DNA from: Nonomuraea helvata
GTDB taxonomy: Bacteria > Actinomycetota > Actinomycetes > Streptosporangiales > Streptosporangiaceae
Reading direction: 5' to 3'
NCBI RefSeq assembly: GCF_039535785.1
Contig: NZ_BAAAXV010000005.1
Coordinates: forward strand, 620,001 to 684,000
Length of the DNA stretch: 64,000 nucleotides
The position numbers were made by a program, and so were the translations under genes. Positions within the stretch are counted from its first letter, which is position 1, and each line of letters starts with the position of its first letter. The notes under the pieces are model-generated. The model was not told the DNA's origin and made no database searches. It saw only the letters and a program-made list of their open reading frames with translations. This document shows positions 43,145-52,091 of this stretch, one piece after another.

Positions 43145-45169
43145 ATGCTGTCCGCGTTCACCGATCTGTCCGTGGCATCCGCGCGCCGTACCCTGCTCCC
43201 CAGGGCGGAGCGCGTCGCCGTGGCCCAGGACCCCGGTCTCGGCGGCGGGAACCTGTGGCGGACGGCGCTGACGCACAGCCGCGATCCGGATGCCACGTTG
43301 GTCGTGGCGGATCCGCCGATACCCGGCGTCGACGGAACGCCTCGCGCCGAGTTCGGAATCGCCGCGCTGTGCGCGCTCGCGGACGCGTGGTCGTCCTGGT
43401 ATCTCGCACAGGGCGTGCGGCCACGCGACCGGGTCGCGCTGTATCTGGAGGACTCGTTCGAGGAGCACGCGCACCTCGCCGCGCTCGCGCAGATCGGCGC
43501 GATCGCCGTCGTCGTCAACGGTCGGCTTCCCGGCGAGGTCGCGCTCGGGCTCATGCGGCGCGCCGGCGCAGTGGGCCTCTACACCGACGCCGCGCACCTG
43601 GCGCGACTCGGCGGGGGCGAGAAAGAGCTCCCTTCGCTGCGATGGGCGTTCACCCGATCTGAGGCCGGCGACCTGAGCGGCGCCGTCCTGCCGGACCGGG
43701 CCCGGTACCGGCACAGCGACTCCGACCCGATCTTCCTGTGCCACTCCTCCGGCACCACCGGCGACCCGAAGCTCGTCATCTGGACGCACGGGCAGGGCAC
43801 GGCGGGGCCCGCCTTCCGGCTGTCCACCCAGCCCGAGCCGGACGACTCGCTGCTGTTGTGCGCGGCGCCGCTGTCGCACGGAGCGGCCATCGCCGTCACG
43901 TTCTTCGCGTTGCTGGCCGGCCTGCCGATGGTCGCGCTGGCCGACCGCAGCGCGGCGGGCCTGTCCCGGGCGGCCGCCCGGTACCGTCCCACGACCGTGT
44001 TCGCGTTCAACCACGTCCTCGCCGAACTGGCGCTGTCCGACGCCGATCCGGCGGATTTCCACTCGGTACGCGACTGGGTGAACGTGGGTGACTCCGCGCA
44101 CGAGGTCCACATGCGGCGGCTGGTGCGGCTCGGCCACCGCGTCGTCGGGGGCGAGCGGGTGCCCGGCTCGATGTTCCACGACATCCTCGGCTCGTCCGAA
44201 CTCGGCTGGGCCGCGTTGCGCCGTACCACCACCGCCGACATGCCGTCCGCCCCGCGCCACCTCGGCAGACCGGTGCCCGCGATGAAGGTCGCGGTCCTGC
44301 GCGAGGACGGCAGCCACGCCGGCCCCGATGAGGTGGGCATGCTCGGCGTACGCGGCGACTCGGTCACCACCGGCTACTGGAACGACTCCGACACCACTCA
44401 CCGCAGCCGACTCGCCGGGTACTTCCTCTCCGGCGACCTGGTACGCCGCACCGCCCGGAACGAGTACTTCCACGTTGACCGCATCGTGGACGCGATCCCC
44501 ACGGCGGGGGGGACGGGCCACTCCGTCCTGATGGAGGACACGGTGCTGCTCGCGCTGCCCGAGGTCGCCGACTGCGCGGTGGTGGCCGGGGATGGCGCCG
44601 GGGCGATCGTTCCGGTGGCAGTGGTCAGGCTGCGCGACGACGATCCGGAGTCCGGCCCGGACAGCGGCTTGGACACCGGCCCGGACGCCAGCCCCGCCGC
44701 CGGGCTTCTTGGCCGGGCCAACTCCGCGCTCGTGGCGATCGGCCAGCCGCCCCTCGCCGCGCTGGAGATCGCGGTCACCGACGACGACCTGCCGGTCGGT
44801 GCGACCGGCAAGGTGCTCAAGCGCCGGCTCCGCGAGAAGTACCGGGATCTGGCCGCTCATCTGGCCACCGCGCCGCACGCCGCCGCGGCAGGGCGCGTAC
44901 GGCCCTGGGGGCAGGTGGTCGAGACCCTGCGCCACCTCGCCGAGGACGTACTCGACGCCGAGCCCGGGCAGGTCTCCATGGCCGACGGCTTCCACACCGA
45001 CCTGCAGATGGACTCCCTGCAGAAGATCGAGCTCGTCACTCGCGTCGAACGCGCCTTCGCCGTACGGCTGGAGGCCGAGGAGGCCGCCGGGATCGAGGCG
45101 CTCGCCGACGTCCTCGATCTCCTGACCCGCCGCGGCCTGGTCGCCGCCGCACCGACGGGCGGCGCGTGA
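43145..45169 (+). CDS. Acyl-AMP ligase with C-terminal acyl carrier domain
   Basis: The 674-residue didomain protein has AMP-binding motifs LCHSSGTTGDPKLVIWTH, GSSELGWAAL, LSGDLVRRTARNEYFHVDR and GATGKVLKRRL (catalytic Lys). They are followed by a carrier domain with the phosphopantetheine serine in DLQMDSLQKIEL (about residue 620). A low-complexity linker with repeated D-x-G-P-D lies near residues 500-520. It can activate and self-load a carboxylic-acid starter. ATG 43145 is the likely start; GTG 43127 is an in-frame alternative. It opens a run of nearly continuous overlapping genes to 54246. Confidence 0.85.
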   Translation: MLSAFTDLSVASARRTLLPRAERVAVAQDPGLGGGNLWRTALTHSRDPDATLVVADPPIPGVDGTPRAEFGIAALCALADAWSSWYLAQGVRPRDRVALYLEDSFEEHAHLAALAQIGAIAVVVNGRLPGEVALGLMRRAGAVGLYTDAAHLARLGGGEKELPSLRWAFTRSEAGDLSGAVLPDRARYRHSDSDPIFLCHSSGTTGDPKLVIWTHGQGTAGPAFRLSTQPEPDDSLLLCAAPLSHGAAIAVTFFALLAGLPMVALADRSAAGLSRAAARYRPTTVFAFNHVLAELALSDADPADFHSVRDWVNVGDSAHEVHMRRLVRLGHRVVGGERVPGSMFHDILGSSELGWAALRRTTTADMPSAPRHLGRPVPAMKVAVLREDGSHAGPDEVGMLGVRGDSVTTGYWNDSDTTHRSRLAGYFLSGDLVRRTARNEYFHVDRIVDAIPTAGGTGHSVLMEDTVLLALPEVADCAVVAGDGAGAIVPVAVVRLRDDDPESGPDSGLDTGPDASPAAGLLGRANSALVAIGQPPLAALEIAVTDDDLPVGATGKVLKRRLREKYRDLAAHLATAPHAAAAGRVRPWGQVVETLRHLAEDVLDAEPGQVSMADGFHTDLQMDSLQKIELVTRVERAFAVRLEAEEAAGIEALADVLDLLTRRGLVAAAPTGGA

Positions 45170-46656
45170 TGGACCCCGTCGAGATGCTGCTGCTGCGCCA
45201 CGTCGCGGCCGGGCAGGGCGGCCGGACCGCTCTCGCCGACCACCTACGTACCCTGACCTACGCCGAACTGACCCAGGCTGCCTGCGACCACGCCGGAGCG
45301 CTCGCCGCCGCCGGAGTACGCCGCGGCTGCCGTGCGCTGGTCGTCGGCGACGACAGCGCGGACACCGTCGTCGCGGTGCTGGGCCTGTGGTGGTATGGCT
45401 GTGTCCCCGTCGTCCTCAGCCCGATGTTGCGCGATACGGAGATCGCCTTTGTCGCCCGCGACTCCGCCGCCGAGTACGCCTGGATAGCGCTGCCCAAGGG
45501 GCGGCGCGACAGCCTGCGTGAGGCGCTCGGCCCGCTGCCCGTGCACGAACCGCGCGCCACTCGCGCCGCCGACGTCGGGCCGCCCGCCCCGTTCGTGCCG
45601 GAAGCGGAGGTCCTGGTCCAGTACACCTCCGGCAGCACCGGCCAACCGCGCGGCGTGCGCCACAGCATGGCCGGGCTCCGCGCCGTCCTCGACGGCTTCG
45701 GCGGTGTCCTCGCCCTCACACCCGACGACACGGTGCTGTCGACCGCGAAACTGTCCTTCGGCTACGGCTTCGGGAACTCCGTGCTGTTCCCGCTGGCGGC
45801 CGGCGCCCGGTCGGTGCTGCTCGCGGGCCCCGTCGATCCGTACACCGTGATCACCGCCGTCCACCGGCACCGGCCGACCGTGCTGTGCGCGGTGCCCAGG
45901 CTGTACGCGGCCCTGCTCGACATCGTCGCGCGCGGCACGGTGCTGGACCCGTCGTCCCTCCGCCTCGCGCTCGCCGCGGGCGAGCATCTGCCCGCCGAGC
46001 TGTCCGCCCGCGCGGCGCGGTTGCTCGGCGTCCCGGTGGTGAACGGGCTGGGGGCGACAGAGGTGCTGCACATCGTCCTGGCGACCGACCCGCAGGACAT
46101 CCTGCACGGCTCCACCGGCAACCCGGTGCCCGGCGTCACCGCGACCGTACGGGACGACGACGGCCGCCCGCTGCCCACCGGCTCGCACGGCCGCCTGCAC
46201 ATCCGGACCGCCTCGGCCGCGCTCGGCTACATCGACCGGCCCGAGGACTCCGCGCGCACGTTCGCCGACGGCGGCGTCTACACCGGCGACATCGCCTACC
46301 GTACCGAGGACGGCGACTTCCGCCACGTCTGCCGGGCCGACGACCTGCTCAACCTCGGCGGTTTCAAGGTCGCGCCCGCCGAGATCGAGGCGGAACTGCG
46401 TACCGCCGACGGCATCGCCGACCTGGTCGTCGTCGGCGGGCGCGACGACACGGGGCTGGAGCAGGTCGTGGTTCACGCCGTTCCCGCCGACGGCGTCACA
46501 CCCGATCAGGCCCGCCGTTCCCTCAGACGTGCCATCCGGGAGAACCTGCCGCCGTACAAGCGGCCTTCGCGCGTCGAGGTGCTCGCCGCGCTGCCCACCA
46601 CCTCCACCGGGAAGCTCGCCCGTTACCGGTTGCGCGCCCCGCGGGAGCCGCGATGA
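45169..46656 (+). CDS. Benzoate-CoA-ligase-like acyl-CoA synthetase
   Basis: This 495-residue ANL-superfamily enzyme has VQYTSGSTGQPRGVRHS, VNGLGATEVLHI, YTGDIAYRTEDGDF, LLNLGGFKVAPAEIE and TTSTGKLARYRLR (catalytic Lys). The segment KLSFGYGFGNSVLFPLAAGA is a hallmark of benzoate- and hydroxybenzoate-CoA ligases, so the substrate is likely an aromatic acid. GTG 45166 overlaps the previous stop (GTGA), and ATG 45169 follows immediately. With the preceding ligase-ACP, the cluster has two acid-activating enzymes. Confidence 0.85.
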   Translation: MDPVEMLLLRHVAAGQGGRTALADHLRTLTYAELTQAACDHAGALAAAGVRRGCRALVVGDDSADTVVAVLGLWWYGCVPVVLSPMLRDTEIAFVARDSAAEYAWIALPKGRRDSLREALGPLPVHEPRATRAADVGPPAPFVPEAEVLVQYTSGSTGQPRGVRHSMAGLRAVLDGFGGVLALTPDDTVLSTAKLSFGYGFGNSVLFPLAAGARSVLLAGPVDPYTVITAVHRHRPTVLCAVPRLYAALLDIVARGTVLDPSSLRLALAAGEHLPAELSARAARLLGVPVVNGLGATEVLHIVLATDPQDILHGSTGNPVPGVTATVRDDDGRPLPTGSHGRLHIRTASAALGYIDRPEDSARTFADGGVYTGDIAYRTEDGDFRHVCRADDLLNLGGFKVAPAEIEAELRTADGIADLVVVGGRDDTGLEQVVVHAVPADGVTPDQARRSLRRAIRENLPPYKRPSRVEVLAALPTTSTGKLARYRLRAPREPR

Positions 46657-47789
46657 GCGGGGACATCGTCGGCATGGGCGTCGTCACCTGCCTCGGCGAC
46701 GAACCCGAAGCGGTGCACCGGGCGCTGTGCGACGGACGCACCGGTGTCGCGCCGCTGCGGGCCTTCGACAGCGCACTCTTCCGGGTCAAGCACGCGTACG
46801 AGATCGATGACCGGACCGTCCCCGGCCAGGACGAACCGGGGCGCGCCTCCCGCTGGCTGCGTGCCGCCGTCGCCGCGGCGCTCGCCGACGCGGGGCTGCC
46901 CGCCACTGTCCCCGACGTGCCGGTCATCGTCGGAACCACACTGCGCGAACTGCGCTCCGCCGAGCTGTGGTGGCGCGACGGGCACTCGCTCACCCCCGCC
47001 GAGATGCACTTCGGCCAGGTGATGCGCGACGCGTTCGGCACCACGGAGACGCACACCGTGGCCAGCGCGTGCGCCGCCGCTCTCTACGCCCTGGGCATGG
47101 CCACCGACCTGATCGCGCTCGGCCTCGCCGACACCGTCGTGGTCGCGGGCACCGACGCCGTCACCGAGAGCTCCTTCGGGGGACTCGACCGCGTGCAGAA
47201 CCCGCCGCCGCAGGCCATACAGCCGTTCGCGAGGCACCGTCGCGGCATGGTCATGGGCGAGGGCGCCGCCGCGGTCGTCGTACGGGCCTCTGGCGCCCAT
47301 CCCCGCCCCGCACACGCCTGTGTCCGCGGGGTCGCGATGAACTGTGACGCGGCGCATGCCACCGTACCCGACGTCGCGGGCGTCGCCGGCGCCGTCCGCG
47401 ACGCCCACCGCCGTGCCGGAGTCGACGCCGCCGACATCGACCTGGTCGTGGTGCACGGCAGCGGCACACGCCACAACGACGCGGTGGAGGCCGGCGTACT
47501 GCGCGACGTCTTCCGGGGCGTCCGGCCCGGCCCGCTGGTCACCTCGGTGAAGTCCGGCCTGGGCCACACCTGCGGGGGATCCGGTCTGATGAGCCTGATC
47601 ATCGCCGTACTCGCCATGCGGACCGGGGAACTGCCGCCGATACCCGGGCTGAGCGACCCCGCCCCCGAGGCTGGGGACCTGCGCCTCGTCGCCGACCACC
47701 CGGCCCGTGGCCACTTCGACACAGCGCAGATCAACGCCATCGGCCTCGGCGGCATCAACGCCGTCGCCGTCATCGGCGGGGCCGCATGA
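46653..47789 (+). CDS. Beta-ketoacyl synthase (KS), active-site complete
   Basis: This 378-residue thiolase-fold KS has the nucleophile in VASACAAALYALG, histidines in VVHGSGTRHNDA and SGLGHTCGGSG, and the usual GMVMGEGAAAVVV. It is somewhat shorter than FabF. The start (ATG 46653) overlaps the ligase stop, and its own stop overlaps the next KS-like gene. It is the catalytic half of the first KS/KS-like pair and should extend carrier-bound acyl chains with malonyl units. Confidence 0.88.
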   Translation: MSGDIVGMGVVTCLGDEPEAVHRALCDGRTGVAPLRAFDSALFRVKHAYEIDDRTVPGQDEPGRASRWLRAAVAAALADAGLPATVPDVPVIVGTTLRELRSAELWWRDGHSLTPAEMHFGQVMRDAFGTTETHTVASACAAALYALGMATDLIALGLADTVVVAGTDAVTESSFGGLDRVQNPPPQAIQPFARHRRGMVMGEGAAAVVVRASGAHPRPAHACVRGVAMNCDAAHATVPDVAGVAGAVRDAHRRAGVDAADIDLVVVHGSGTRHNDAVEAGVLRDVFRGVRPGPLVTSVKSGLGHTCGGSGLMSLIIAVLAMRTGELPPIPGLSDPAPEAGDLRLVADHPARGHFDTAQINAIGLGGINAVAVIGGAA

Positions 47790-48853
47790 CACGCGCCGTG
47801 ATCACCGGCTGCGCGCTCGCCGTCACCGGCGTCGCCGACGAATACGACCTCCTCGGACTCGGCACCGCCGCCGCACCCGAGGACGACGCCGCCCGCGCCG
47901 AAATCGGGCTGCGGCACAAGGACCGCGCGTCCCGGCTCGCCCTCCGTGCCGCACGACGGGCGCTGCGCGGCGTCACGCTGCCCGCGTCGGGCACCGCCGT
48001 CATCGTCAGCAGCAACCTCGGGAACCTCGACACCGTCTGCGAGTTCGTCGACACCATCGGCAAGGAGACCGTCATCGGCCTCAGCCCCATGCGCGTGCCG
48101 CACATGTCCAGCAACGTCACCGCGAGCTGGATCGCCCTCGACCACGGCCTGCGCGGACCCAATATCACCCTGTGCAGCGGCACCACCAGCGGCCTGGACG
48201 CGATCTTCTGGGCCACCGCCCTGCTCGCCGCGGGCCGCGCCGAAGTCGCCGTCGTCGTCGGCGTCGAACCGGACACCGCGCCGGTCGCCAGGCTGCACGG
48301 CGGCACAGCGCGACTGGACGGCGCCGTGTGCCTCATCCTCGAGACACCCGCGCGGGCCCGCGCCCGCGGCGCCCGGCCTCGCGCCGAAATCCACGCCTAC
48401 GGCAGAGCCGCCGACCGCGCCGAGGCCGTTCACCGCGCGACCCGCACGTGGCGGGGCCCCATCGGACTGCGGCTCGCCGGGGGGCCGGGTATCGGTATCG
48501 CGGCCGACGCGGTCGATCTCCCCGCGGGTCCGGGTACCGGCCACGCGGCCATCACCGTCGATCTCACCGCCCGGCTCGGCCGCTGCTCCGGCGCGCTCGG
48601 TGTCCTGCAGTGCGCCGCCGCCCTCCCCTGGCTCGACCGGCCCGGCCACGACGCCGTGCTCGCGGTCGCCGGCGACGACGGCACCGGCGACCAACCCGAC
48701 GGGGAAGGCGATCCGAGCGCGGTGGCCGCCGTGCTGCTCACCCGGCCTGCCGGGAACGTGCCCACTCGGCCCGCTGACGGCCTGCTCGCCCGGCCCGCTG
48801 ACGACGTCACGTACGAGAACGGCTCTGGAGGTGATCGGCATGATGATGCCTGA
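47786..48853 (+). CDS. KS-like protein lacking the active-site Cys (CLF-like)
   Basis: This 355-residue protein has the KS fold order (SGTAVIVSSNLGN, VPHMSSNVTASWIA, GPNITLCSGTTSGLDAIFWA). The motif that should read AC-S/A-S/A-G is SGTTSG, with Thr at the nucleophile position, and the two catalytic histidine motifs are not recognisable. This is the pattern of chain-length-factor-type partners of type II polyketide synthases. A Pro/Arg/Ala-rich tail (RPAGNVPTRPADGLLARPAD) ends the protein. Overlap with the preceding active KS supports a heterodimer. Confidence 0.8.
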   Translation: MTRAVITGCALAVTGVADEYDLLGLGTAAAPEDDAARAEIGLRHKDRASRLALRAARRALRGVTLPASGTAVIVSSNLGNLDTVCEFVDTIGKETVIGLSPMRVPHMSSNVTASWIALDHGLRGPNITLCSGTTSGLDAIFWATALLAAGRAEVAVVVGVEPDTAPVARLHGGTARLDGAVCLILETPARARARGARPRAEIHAYGRAADRAEAVHRATRTWRGPIGLRLAGGPGIGIAADAVDLPAGPGTGHAAITVDLTARLGRCSGALGVLQCAAALPWLDRPGHDAVLAVAGDDGTGDQPDGEGDPSAVAAVLLTRPAGNVPTRPADGLLARPADDVTYENGSGGDRHDDA

Positions 48854-50039
48854 TCGGCGTCGTGCGGTGCTGACCGGGCTTGGTGCCGTCTCCTGCCTGG
48901 GCGCGGGCGCTGAGGCTCACTGGGCCGGTCTGCTTGCGGGTGGAGCGGCGCCCCGCGAGGTCGATCTGCCGTACATGCACATGCGGGCCAGGCGCATGTA
49001 CCTGACACCGCCTTCCGCGATCCCCGCCGACCCCGGCACCCACGCCGGAATCCCGCTCGGACCGGCCCCGCGTATGGCGGTCGCGGCCGCACGTGAAGCA
49101 CTCGCGGACGCCGGCATCGGCCGCGGCGACACCGTACGCATCCCCGTCGTGATGGGCGTCGAGATGGGCAACGCGAGCGTTCAGGAAGAGCAGCGCGGCG
49201 CGGGCGGCACCCCGCCGTGGACCCCGCTCGCGGTCACCGCCGCGGTCGTCGCCGAGGCGGTCGGCTCGCGGGCGGGCACCGCCGGCTTGGGCAACGCCTG
49301 CGCCGCGGGCGGCTACGCGCTCGGCGTCGCGCTGGACGTCATCCGTGCCGGCGAGGCCGACGTGGTGCTCGTCGGCGGCGCGGAGGGCATCACCCGGGTC
49401 GGCATGGCCGGGTTCGACCGGATCCGGGTGACCGATCCGTACGGCTGCCGGCCGTTCGCCCGCGACCGGGCGGGCACCGTGTTCGCCGACGGCGCCGCGT
49501 TCGCGGTCCTCGAATCCGCCGCCCACGCCGCATCGCGGGGAGCCCGGCCGTACGCAGAACTCGGCGCCGCAGCCTGGAGCTGCGACGCCTACCACCACCC
49601 CACCGCCCCGGAGCCCGACGCGGTGCAACTGGTCCGGGCCATGCGGAACGCGCTCGCCGACGCCGGAGTCCGGCCGGAGCAGGTGGGCTGTGTGCTGCCG
49701 CACGCGACCGGCACCCCCGTCAACGACGCGGTGGAAAGCCGGGCACTACGCCGCGTTTTCGGCGATTCCTCCGGCCGTCCACCGGTGTTCGCGCTCAAGG
49801 CGCTCATCGGCCACACCTCGGGGGCCGCGGGCATGTTCGCGTGCCTGACCGCGGCGCTCATCGCCTCCCGGGCCAGGATCCCGGCCAACGCGCCCCTGGA
49901 CCAGGACCCGGAGTGCGACGTGTGGCTGCCGCAGGACGGGCCCGTACCGCTGAACCGGCCGGCCGTGCTCGTCAACTCGTGCGCGACCGGCGGAGTCAAC
50001 GCCTCGTTCGTGCTCTCCCGTGTGGGAGACCCGGCATGA
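48843..50039 (+). CDS. Second beta-ketoacyl synthase, active-site complete
   Basis: The roughly 398-residue KS has Cys in GLGNACAAGGYALG, His in VLPHATGTPVND, His in LKALIGHTSGAAGM, and the C-terminal ATGGVNASFVL. Three consecutive ATGs (48840, 48843, 48846) follow GGAGGTGAT; 48843 has the best spacing, overlapping the end of the preceding gene. It is the catalytic half of the second KS pair. Sequence differences from the first KS suggest a different chain-length or substrate role. Confidence 0.88.
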   Translation: MMPDRRRAVLTGLGAVSCLGAGAEAHWAGLLAGGAAPREVDLPYMHMRARRMYLTPPSAIPADPGTHAGIPLGPAPRMAVAAAREALADAGIGRGDTVRIPVVMGVEMGNASVQEEQRGAGGTPPWTPLAVTAAVVAEAVGSRAGTAGLGNACAAGGYALGVALDVIRAGEADVVLVGGAEGITRVGMAGFDRIRVTDPYGCRPFARDRAGTVFADGAAFAVLESAAHAASRGARPYAELGAAAWSCDAYHHPTAPEPDAVQLVRAMRNALADAGVRPEQVGCVLPHATGTPVNDAVESRALRRVFGDSSGRPPVFALKALIGHTSGAAGMFACLTAALIASRARIPANAPLDQDPECDVWLPQDGPVPLNRPAVLVNSCATGGVNASFVLSRVGDPA

Positions 50040-51019
50040 ACGCCCCGGTCCGCGTACGCGTCCTCGGCCTCGGGATGATCGCCCCCGGCGCCCTCCGGCC
50101 GGCCCGCGCCCTCGAACCTCCCGCGGAACCGTTTCCCGACTGGTTCGACACCCAGGCGCTGCTCCCCGGCCGCGGCTACCGGAAACTGCCACCGGCCTGC
50201 CGGTACTTGCTCGCTGCGGCCCGCTCGGCACTCGACGACACCGGTACGTGGTTCGCCGGCCTCTCACCACGGGACCGGGCGGCCGTGATCGGCGGCAACA
50301 ACGCGGGAGCCGCGCTCCAGGACGACTTCGACCGTACCGTCATCGCCACGGGGGCGGCGGACCTGTCCCCGGCCCGCGTACCGTACATGGCGCTGAGCAT
50401 GTTCGGCGGCCGGCTGGCCCCGGAACACGGGCTGCAGGCATTGGTCCTGACCACCAACTCCCCGGCGGTCGCCGGACTGGAGGCCGTACAGACGGCGGCG
50501 CGCGCACTGGCCGCCGGGCGTGCCACGGCTGTGCTCGCGGGCGCCGTCGAAGACCGGCCCACGCCCGTCCAAGGCGGTGGGTCCGCGCACGATCTCGGCG
50601 CCGCCGTGCTCGTGTGCGTACAGGAAGGTGTTTCGGTCGCCGGAGAACGGGCGTACGGCCACTGCTCCGTGCGCGGCGCGTTCGTCGGCGCGGCGGGCGG
50701 GGTGCCCGAGACCTCCGACGTACTCGACCCGCTGTGGAAGGAACTCCTCGCCGACGGCCGGCCGGTCGCGCGCATCGACGCCGTGCTCGACGACTCGCCC
50801 GCGGGAGCGGCGGTCGCCAGGTGGCTGACCGCACGCGCGGGCGACCGCGCCGTCACCATCCTCACCCGGCCGCCGGGCAGCGGATCCCTCGCACCGCTGC
50901 GCCGCGTGGTCGGCCGGATGGCGGCCGGTACGGCCGAGCGAGCCGTGGTGCTCGCCGTGTCCGCGCACGGCCACGTCTCGATCGCCGACGTGCTCCCCGG
51001 CACGGCGGGCGTTCCGTGA
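50036..51019 (+). CDS. Second KS-like protein lacking catalytic residues
   Basis: This 327-residue degenerate KS-fold protein retains AAVIGGNNAGAALQDDF and ARVPYMALSMFGGRLAPEHG. The nucleophile motif is LTTNSPAVAGLEAV, with Ser where Cys is expected, and no catalytic histidine motif is visible. The C-terminal half is short. It overlaps the active KS upstream by 4 bases, repeating the KS/partner gene order. It is likely a CLF-like or scaffolding partner. Confidence 0.75.
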   Translation: MNAPVRVRVLGLGMIAPGALRPARALEPPAEPFPDWFDTQALLPGRGYRKLPPACRYLLAAARSALDDTGTWFAGLSPRDRAAVIGGNNAGAALQDDFDRTVIATGAADLSPARVPYMALSMFGGRLAPEHGLQALVLTTNSPAVAGLEAVQTAARALAAGRATAVLAGAVEDRPTPVQGGGSAHDLGAAVLVCVQEGVSVAGERAYGHCSVRGAFVGAAGGVPETSDVLDPLWKELLADGRPVARIDAVLDDSPAGAAVARWLTARAGDRAVTILTRPPGSGSLAPLRRVVGRMAAGTAERAVVLAVSAHGHVSIADVLPGTAGVP

Positions 51020-51090
51020 CGGTACGCCCGTCGGCCGAACACTTACCCCCCAACCGAACAGGCATCACCGACCCCGAAAGGCAGGACCCC

Positions 51091-51342
51091 ATGGCCACCC
51101 TGATCCCCACCCGCGACGAACTGCGCGACTTCTTCGCCGAAGAGCTTGAACTCCCGGCCGACGTCGTCGGCTACGAGAGCGACTTCGAGACCGACCTCGG
51201 CGTCGACTCGCTCGCCACCATGGAGATCCTCGTGCAGTTGGAGAAGAAGTACGGCATTCGTCTGGAGGAGTCCGAGTTCGCCGGTCTCACCTCCGTGAAC
51301 GCCGTCCACGCCTTCCTCGCCGACCGGCTCGAAGCGGCGTGA
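51091..51342 (+). CDS. Discrete acyl carrier protein
   Basis: The protein has 83 residues, with the 4-prime-phosphopantetheine serine in TDLGVDSLATMEI and typical acidic helix II/III (LEKKYGIRLEESEFAGL). The start is ATG 51091, preceded by AAAGGCAGG. It is the second carrier domain of the cluster, besides the one fused to the ligase. It would shuttle the growing chain between the KS pairs, KR and release enzyme. No phosphopantetheinyl transferase is in the window. Confidence 0.93.
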   Translation: MATLIPTRDELRDFFAEELELPADVVGYESDFETDLGVDSLATMEILVQLEKKYGIRLEESEFAGLTSVNAVHAFLADRLEAA

Positions 51343-52091
51343 GCATGACGGGCGCCCACCGCCCGGTCGCCATCGTGACCGGGGGATCACGTGGCATCGG
51401 CCGCGCTGTCGTGACCCGCCTGGCCGCCGACGGGTTCGACGTCGCGTTCTGCTACCGCACCCGTAAGGACGCCGCGGAGGAGGTGGCGGCCGAGGCCGGG
51501 GCGACGGGTGCCCGTGTGCTCGCGTACGAGGCCGACGTCGCGTCCGCCGACCAGGCACGGGCGCTGGTCGCGGCCGCCGAGGAGCACCTCGGGCCGCTGT
51601 CGGTGCTCGTCACCTGCGCCGGCATCGTCCGGGACCGGCCGCTGGCACGTATGACCGACGCCGAATGGGACGATGTGATCCAGACCAACCTGTACGGCAC
51701 GTACCACGTCTGTCGTGCCGCCGCGCTCCCGCTCATGCGGCATGGCAGCGGCTCGATCGTCACGCTGTCCTCGGTCGCGGCCGCGCACGGCAGCCCGGCA
51801 CAGAGCAACTACTCCGCGTCCAAGGCCGGCATCGTGGGCTTCACCACGTCCTTGGCGCGCGAACTCGCCCGGTCCGGGGTGCGTGCGAACGTCGTCGCGC
51901 CCGGGCTGATCACCACCGACATCACCAACGATCTGCCGCCCAAGGTGCAGGCGTCCATCATCGGGAAGATCCCGCTGCGCCGGCCCGGGACTCCCGGCGA
52001 GGTCGCCGATCTGGTCGCCTTCCTGGTCTCCGACCGCGCCCGCTACATCACCGGGCAGGTCATCGGTGTCGATGGAGGGCTGGTGCCGTGA
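51339..52091 (+). CDS. 3-oxoacyl-ACP reductase (FabG-type SDR)
   Basis: This 250-residue classical short-chain dehydrogenase has cofactor motif VTGGSRGIGRAV, structural CAGIVRDRPL, catalytic Ser in VTLSSVAAAHG and Tyr/Lys in YSASKAG, with the C-terminal GQVIGVDGGLVP of FabG proteins. The Arg after the first glycines favours NADPH. The start is GTG 51339 overlapping the ACP stop, or ATG 51345. It reduces the beta-keto group after each extension. Confidence 0.92.
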   Translation: MSMTGAHRPVAIVTGGSRGIGRAVVTRLAADGFDVAFCYRTRKDAAEEVAAEAGATGARVLAYEADVASADQARALVAAAEEHLGPLSVLVTCAGIVRDRPLARMTDAEWDDVIQTNLYGTYHVCRAAALPLMRHGSGSIVTLSSVAAAHGSPAQSNYSASKAGIVGFTTSLARELARSGVRANVVAPGLITTDITNDLPPKVQASIIGKIPLRRPGTPGEVADLVAFLVSDRARYITGQVIGVDGGLVP